Shown here: positions 7,252 to 12,069 of the stretch, piece after piece
Position numbering within the stretch: position 1 is the stretch's first letter
Layout: every line of letters begins with the position of its first letter
Assembly: GCA_028565635.1 (NCBI GenBank)
Contig: JAOXYB010048024.1
Location: forward strand, 1-12,069
Direction: 5' to 3'
DNA: 12,069 nt
From: Phoronis ovalis
Taxonomy: Eukaryota > Phoronida > Phoronidae
Notes under the pieces: model-generated
Databases searched by the model: none
Told to the model about the DNA's origin: nothing
Seen by the model: the letters and a program-made list of their open reading frames with translations, nothing else
Program-made: the position numbers and the translations under genes

Positions 7252-10200
7252 GTAAGTATCATTGTGTATGAATCAAATTTTCGTCCTAAATATAGTAGAT
7301 ATGGTGCCGTGATTCTTTGCTAAAATATCAGCACTATTTCTTAACTTTAAAACCTATTTTTTTTGGCTATTAATAATATTATTGTATTAATATTATAACT
7401 TATAAGTATTAATTAAAGGTCAAGGATAACGAAGTCCGTCGTAAAAACATGCAAATATTAGTTTATCAAGTTTGCTGCCTGAGTTGTTGCCATTTCTTCC
7501 CAGTGAGATTTAATGCCTCAATTAGAACAAAAACAACTCCAAATGCTAAAGCAGCTGTGTTCTTTACACTTGTCACTACATGGTTTCTATCACTGATTTC
7601 TAATCTGATTTATGTTTAGGAGAGATGGAGCAGTATTCCAACCCCATTGCTCCTGCTGGGGGTGCTCATAACATATCTGATGATATGGAAGATGACAGGT
7701 AAGGTATAGTTTGGATATGCAAAGATGAAGTTTTTGCTTCATTTGTGGCACATGACTTGTGGCTTCAGCATCATTAAACTTTGCATTTTGTATTGAAGTA
7801 TAATTCCTAGTGAATATTCTGAACTAATAATATCTCCCGAGATATACCAATCTTTAGTAGGGATGTGAGACCTAGTGTTTGAAAACCATAATATGTCATA
7901 ATCAACCTGTGGTTATAAATAAACCCAAAGGTGAGCTAAAAATATCCTTTTTGAGGATCAGATACATACCCTTTGAAGCTGTAAAAAGAAGTGTGAAATT
8001 AAAAATCATCGAGGAGAGAAGCATCGAGGTTGACGAGATTGAAATGTGATAAGCAGTGACTTCTTGATAAACCATACCTATCAACACATACCCATAACTA
8101 GTGTCTGCGAGCCCTCCCTGTGTGTGTTTTTATGTGTTGCTGTTGATAGTCAAGTGGCCCATATCACGCTTAAGTACAGTTGTTAATTAAATGAAATGTT
8201 ACGGTTTTACAGTCATCCACTCACAAATGACGATTTTCGCAAAATGATGATGACGCCTCGAGCTTCCAGTAGGTCATCCAGTGCACAGAGTAAACCATCC
8301 TTCCCAGAACCGGAACCAACGACAGATGCTGGAATGGCAAGAAAAGAAAAGAAAAAGTAAGTGTCACCAGTACTAGACAAAGATGAACTGAATTACTTAA
8401 CATGAAAACTTTATTATTGTTTTTAGTAAATCGAAATGTTAACTTTTTTTTAGGTCGTGAGTACTCTATTTTTTTTGTCCGTAATTAGTTATTATTCTTT
8501 TTGTCTCGCATTGTGTAAACAGGTGAAATAGTATTTGTGGCTCGTCTGGAAGAGTAGATTTAACAGCCACAAGTATTTTTTGAATGTCAAATATACATTA
8601 TTTTTGGTATTTACAGGTATTATGCTCGACTAAAGAAAATAGAAGATGAAAAACAGAAGGAACTAGCTGATAAATACCGAGATAGGGTAAAATAAAGTTC
8701 TGATCTAGTTATTTAATTTTCTCATTTAGAGACAAAATTTCACTTTATAACAATTAATAATAAATAGTTGCGAATATGTGCAAGTGCTCTTTGGCACAAG
8801 TTAACCCTTTGATAGCCAGAATTATTTTTTCAGCGCAGCACAACGAAAGTTGGCACAGACGTAGAATTTCACATTGTAAGCAATTTTTGTTATTGCGATA
8901 ACCCCAAATTATTCAAAATGGCCGCTTAATCCAAAAATTATCAAAAAAAATGTAACAACAATTTGGGAGAATAAAGTGCTCAGCAAAATGGAGACTAACT
9001 CGTTCGGGCACCTTGTTGACGATTTCAAATAGGATCGACATGGATGTTCAATTTTCTTGAAATTTTAGGAATATTGGCGCTAAGTATAGCTCTTCCTACC
9101 TTCCCTGGTGTTTGCTAGTATCTCTTAGACATCGTGTATACGGTATATCTGGGTTAACTTAACGAGAGAAACAAATCTTGGAGATCGATCATATCCGATA
9201 CTCCAGTCAATACCATGTGCCTCAAATGATAAGCAGGGGCCACAACAATAAACTCGTTTTGTATGTAATATTACATACAAATATGGTAAGGACAAAGAAA
9301 ATAACACTGGGTATATGAACTATAAGCATCCGTATGTAGAAAAACAAAAGGCAGTTACATGAATTCTGTTCGTTTGTTTGTTTAATTTACAGCAAGCAAA
9401 TCCGCTTAAATGCGGACGTGGCTATCAAAGGGTTAAATTATGTATTGACCATATAGGTATTTTTGAGTCTTTTAACCATTAAGAAATTGCCCCCAGCCTT
9501 TCCAACTTGAATATTTCTCCAACACATTTAAAAAAAATCTTGTTATAGGCTGCCGAGAGAAGGAAAGGAGGAGATGAATTTGAACAGCCTGAATTGATCA
9601 GTACAACAGCTGACTACAGAGCAGTCGCTCCAGATTCTAAAATGTAAGCTGTAGTGTAACAAAGCAGGGTGTAACATTCTATCAACAATTATTTTGCAAA
9701 TATGAATCTTTGTTGAATTCACTTATGATGTTAGATAGCTAAATTGTGATGATACCTTTTGTTGTACTTCTTGCATTTTCTGTGAGCTTGTCTGCATTGG
9801 AATCACACTCCATTTACTTTCTGCTTTTCTTGCATTGTTTTGTGGTGCAGTTAGTTTTTATGTAACATGCTGGCTATGTAACATGTATTATGTGCAAAAA
9901 TAAAATACCTAATTAACTATTCTTTCCTACTTGCAGGGGTGAAAATTATGCTGAACGCCGTAAGCAAGTTATTCAAGAATCAAAGTACCTCGGAGGTGAT
10001 ATGGAGCATACTCATTTGGTGAAAGGCTTAGATTTTGCTCTGCTCGAAAAAGTATGTTTTAGAATCAGTTTATATTTTGAACAACTGAATAGTTACATGT
10101 TGCATACTATGTAAAGTGACATCCATCGTTTCTAACATTAATTTGCGCTCTATGAAAGCTGTAGATGCTTAGCTAAATGTTTTTATCTAGAGAGTAGCCA

Positions 10201-11940
10201 GTTGTTTTTACTTTAAGGAGGCTTATTAGTTTTTGAATTACTTGATATCTATTTGACTAATATTGGTCTACATACTCTAGGGTTAGTGCCTTATCTTACA
10301 TGCTAAACATGGCCAGTGTTTGAAATAATATTAACTAAATTTTATTGTAATATTTTGCATTACATAGTTAATTTTGACTTTTTACTAGTAAGGTTGGTGT
10401 TTAAAGATAAATATTAAATACCTGTCAATAATGAGAGCTAACTTATTGTGTTTGTGTCACCCTATATTCCCAGCACAATGTTACTTTGTATTTGACACCA
10501 AGGATGAGGACTGAAGCACTGAATAAAGTTTGCTACTGCAGTGGTAGCCATGGCGATGATTTTTGTAGTGCTAATATGGAGACTACAGGGGATTATTCAG
10601 TTTGAAACTGTGAGATGCTATATTTTGTTTACAGGTAAGGGCGGAAATCAGCAGTAAAGAAATGGAAGACGAAGCTCTGGAAGAAGCTGTTACTACTGCA
10701 CCTAAGTAAGTAAGACATGCAGTGTAGAATTCTATTCCATAACGATGGAATGTTGTGAGCTTAAGGTGGCGTATTGGTAGTTGCTTAAGGTGGCATATTG
10801 GTTGCTTGCATTTTATTTCTATGTCTATTACATTAAAAAGACCATTTTTATTAATAAAAAGTCATGATACTGTAGTTCTTGATATGATATAATTTGGTTA
10901 TGGACAAGTAAATATAGGTGCAAAACTATTTATTTTCCCAAAATTATATGTTACATTTAAATTGTTTAAAGTGACAATTTAAATATTCCAATACCCATTG
11001 CCTCTAGATTATGGCAGTGGAATGCTGGGATTGCTAAACTAAACATCATCCTCTTGCAGCAACAACTTTTTAATATAAATTAGTGTAAAATCTGCTTGAT
11101 GCTTCACATTTCCAAACTATGTTTCTGCATAAAGTGCTAATTAAATAAAAATTAAGAATGATAATGTAGTGCTTGAACTATTTGATATTACAACTGTACA
11201 ATAGTACCACATTATCAGTGGATAATGCTTGCAACAACTAATACTTTGAGGTAGCCATTTTATATAACTAGCAATATGTCACAATAAGAAGAATTTGAAT
11301 TGTTCATCGGATCAGAGTAATTTTAGTTGTGTCAGTGTATTCTGTGGAATATGCTGAATTAGGAGCAGTTTGAAAATGTCGATATCTGCTGATTATATAT
11401 AGTTTAGTGTGTGACTAAGCTTAAATGGTAAAAAGAAATAAAACGCATATGTTATGTACAGCTGGTGGACAGTAGTTTAATATATAAACCATTATCGTTC
11501 TAGAGAAGAAAAGCCGCCGCCGCCTGTTGATGAATTTATGACTTTCAACACAAAAATGGGTCGTAACATCTTCAGGACATTATTTAAGCCAAAAGCACAT
11601 GAGCGCAACGAACTGTTTCTACCGGGACGAATGGCTTATGTATTTGATTTAGAAGAAGACTATGCTGATACAGATGTCCCGACAACGTCAATAAGGAGTA
11701 AAGCTGATTGTCCTAGTTTGGAGGTGGGTGTAAAAGAACCCTTACTTAGTTTTCCATTTATTTTAGTACAAGAAAATCACCAAAATATCACACTTTTTCT
11801 TTACCTAAATTGTGCTTTTTCTTATCTGTTTTAGGCTACAACCACACTGAGTACAAATGACATTGTCATCAACAAGCTGACTCAGATCTTATCTTACCTC
11901 AGACAAGGCAGACGAGACAAGAAGAAAAAGAAAGATAAAG
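7242..11940 (+). CDS. IK: RED protein (IK), spliceosomal factor, 5' part of gene, nine exons
   Basis: Nine exons join in phase into about 303 codons; vertebrate IK has about 557, so the Arg/Glu/Asp-repeat region and C-terminus lie beyond the right edge. The start gives MPEREMEQYSNPIAP, against MPERDSEPFSNPLAP in vertebrates. Conserved landmarks follow in order: LTNDDFRKMMMTPRA, YYARLKKIEDE...LADKYRDR (about 79-101), ISTTADYRAV, ESKYLGGDMEHTHLVKGLDF, MGRNIFRTLF, HERNELFLPGRMAYVFDL, SKADCPSLEATTTLSTNDIV and KLTQILSYLRQGRRDKKKKK. This is the RED N-terminal domain, nearly complete. In vertebrates IK is nuclear, binds SMU1 and MFAP1 in the spliceosomal B complex, and is also reported at spindle poles with MAD1. 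All introns but the last have clear GT-AG ends. It diverges from HMMR across a 280-bp promoter. Confidence 0.96.
7252..7619. other. IK intron 1
   Basis: This intron of 368 bp begins GTAAGT and ends TTTAG. It contains an AT-only stretch at about 7367-7410 made of ATTAATA/TATTAAT-type inverted words. No gene is seen. Confidence 0.8.
7620..7698 (+). CDS. IK: IK exon 2
   Basis: This 79-nt exon follows TTATGTTTAG and precedes GTAAGG. It encodes residues 4-30, including QYSNPIAPAGGAH, aligned with the vertebrate PFSNPLAPDGHD segment. Confidence 0.92.
7699..8212. other. IK intron 2
   Basis: This 514-bp AT-rich intron has no genes. The minus-strand open frame at 7902-8087 has no recognisable domain. 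Confidence 0.75.
8213..8356 (+). CDS. IK: IK exon 3
   Basis: This 144-nt exon is bounded by TTTTACAG and GTAAGTG. It encodes residues 30-78, with LTNDDFRKMMMTPRASS well conserved, then a Ser/Pro/Glu-rich linker and a basic RKEKKK end. Confidence 0.94.
8617..8686 (+). CDS. IK: IK exon 4
   Basis: This 70-nt exon follows ATTTACAG and ends at GTAAAA, in phase 0. It encodes YYARLKKIEDEKQKELADK and then YRDR, the beginning of the RED N-terminal domain. Confidence 0.94.
8805..9432. mobile_element. Non-autonomous piggyBac-type element (MITE)
   Basis: The ends are a perfect 14-bp inverted repeat, CCCTTTGATAGCCA (8805-8818) and TGGCTATCAAAGGG (9419-9432). They are directly flanked on both sides by TTAA (8801-8804 and 9433-9436). 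TTAA target duplication with termini starting CCC/CCY is the signature of the piggyBac superfamily. The element is 628 bp and carries no transposase frame that I can recognise, so it would need a transposase supplied elsewhere. It lies wholly in IK intron 4 (8687-9548), 114 bp from the upstream exon and 116 bp from the downstream exon. Near the right end is a hairpin-capable TCCGC...GCGGA (9401-9416). The open frame on the minus strand at 9307-9125 is probably incidental. Confidence 0.82.
9258..9281. repeat. 24-bp perfect palindrome inside the transposon
   Basis: TTTGTATGTAAT is followed at once by its exact reverse complement ATTACATACAAA, with no spacer. It lies about 150 bp from the right end of the piggyBac-type element. 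It could fold into a cruciform or act as a dyad binding site; no function can be assigned. Confidence 0.8.
9549..9643 (+). CDS. IK: IK exon 5
   Basis: This 95-nt exon follows GTTATAG and precedes GTAAGC. It encodes AAERRKGG...ELISTTADYRAVAPDSK. Vertebrate IK has AKERRDG...ELISTTANYRAVGP. Confidence 0.94.
9859..9885 (+). repeat. Short direct repeat in IK intron 5
   Basis: TATGTAACATG occurs twice (9859-9869 and 9875-9885) with a period of 16 bp. This is probably a small slippage or duplication scar of no coding relevance. Confidence 0.55.
9937..10051 (+). CDS. IK: IK exon 6
   Basis: This 115-nt exon follows CTTGCAG and precedes GTATGT, leaving in phase 0 (residues 133-171). It encodes the most conserved block of the family, QESKYLGGDMEHTHLVKGLD, followed by FALLEK. 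Confidence 0.96.
10052..10634. other. IK intron 6
   Basis: This 583-bp AT-rich intron holds no genes. A short stretch near 10510-10600 is less AT-rich (GCTACTGCAGTGGTAGC forms a weak dyad), but nothing more can be said. Confidence 0.7.
10635..10705 (+). CDS. IK: IK exon 7
   Basis: This 71-nt exon follows GTTTACAG and encodes VRAEISSKEMEDEALEEA, matching VRAEIASKEKEEEE of vertebrates. The donor lies in GTAAGTAAGA. Only the first GTAAGT (10706) keeps the phase with exon 8; the second, four bases on, would shift the frame. Confidence 0.9.
10706..11503. other. IK intron 7
   Basis: This 798-bp AT-rich intron holds a 24-bp tandem duplication near its start and otherwise no genes or recognisable elements. 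Confidence 0.75.
10759..10806 (+). repeat. 24-bp tandem duplication
   Basis: Two adjacent units, 10759-10782 and 10783-10806, both begin GCTTAAGGTGGC and share TATTGGT. They differ at only a few positions. It lies 53 bp inside IK intron 7. Confidence 0.7.
11504..11723 (+). CDS. IK: IK exon 8
   Basis: This 220-nt exon follows CGTTCTAG and ends at GTGGGT in phase 0 (residues 195-268). It begins with a short poly-Pro EEKPPPPVDEF and then encodes MGRNIFRTLFKPKAHERNEL and FLPGRMAYVFDLEEDYADTD, near identical to vertebrate IK. Confidence 0.96.
11835..11940 (+). CDS. IK: IK exon 9 (3' boundary uncertain)
   Basis: The exon follows TGTTTTAG after a 110-bp intron and encodes ATTTLSTNDIVINKLTQILS and YLRQGRRDKKKKKDK. 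Vertebrate IK continues DKGK at this point. The end is set at the GT of 11941 (GTGGCA), a weak donor that leaves phase 1. The visible AG at 12059-12060 would then put a stop two codons on, so either this donor or that acceptor is wrong. Confidence 0.8.
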
Positions 11941-12069
11941 GTGGCATATTTTTGCTGCTTATCCTATCTGTAGGACATGCAGCATTATTTTTGTGTGGCA
12001 ATGTAAACAATGAGCAATATGTAGGAATTTACCTGTTTTAGCTAATAATAACTGTTCCAGGATGAAAAA

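Noticed and set aside
8221-8403. 60-codon minus-strand open frame
   Set aside because: It is antisense to IK exon 3.
9125-9307. 60-codon minus-strand frame inside the piggyBac-type element, considered as a transposase remnant
   Set aside because: I could not see the catalytic Asp layout or any other transposase pattern. The element is also too short for the gene.

Overview
The window is nuclear DNA of a multicellular animal, probably a non-vertebrate marine animal (a cnidarian or similar lineage is my guess, at low confidence). It is AT-rich, with short exons split by GT-AG introns of about 0.1-0.9 kb plus one of 3.7 kb. Almost every long open frame is incidental. The real coding content is in small exons that join in phase into two conserved animal genes.

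Minus strand, from 6961 leftwards and running off the left edge: the 5' part of HMMR (RHAMM), a spindle and microtubule-associated coiled-coil protein. Six exons (6961-6916, 3170-3075, 2589-2498, 2045-1791, 1641-1440, 869-760) join without a phase break into 267 codons. Plus strand, from 7242 rightwards and running off the right edge: IK (RED protein), a spliceosomal factor. Nine exons (7242-7251, 7620-7698, 8213-8356, 8617-8686, 9549-9643, 9937-10051, 10635-10705, 11504-11723, 11835-about 11940) join in phase into about 303 codons.

The two genes are head to head, with only 280 bp between their start codons. That gap must hold both 5' ends. It carries a palindromic CGCG element, a CCAAT box and an E2F-like core, so it looks like a compact bidirectional promoter. 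Both proteins have known mitotic-spindle roles in vertebrates, so shared control is plausible.

HMMR intron 1 (3171-6915) holds two further things. One is a decayed, intronless class A GPCR gene on the opposite strand (about 5825-6828), recognisable from TM1 to TM7 but broken by three frame changes and two internal stops. The other is a local repeat family (about 3909-5090) with several direct copies and one inverted copy. IK intron 4 holds a 628-bp non-autonomous transposon with perfect 14-bp terminal inverted repeats flanked by TTAA, the signature of the piggyBac superfamily. A 24-bp perfect palindrome lies inside it. I see no RNA genes, CRISPR arrays or prokaryotic features.
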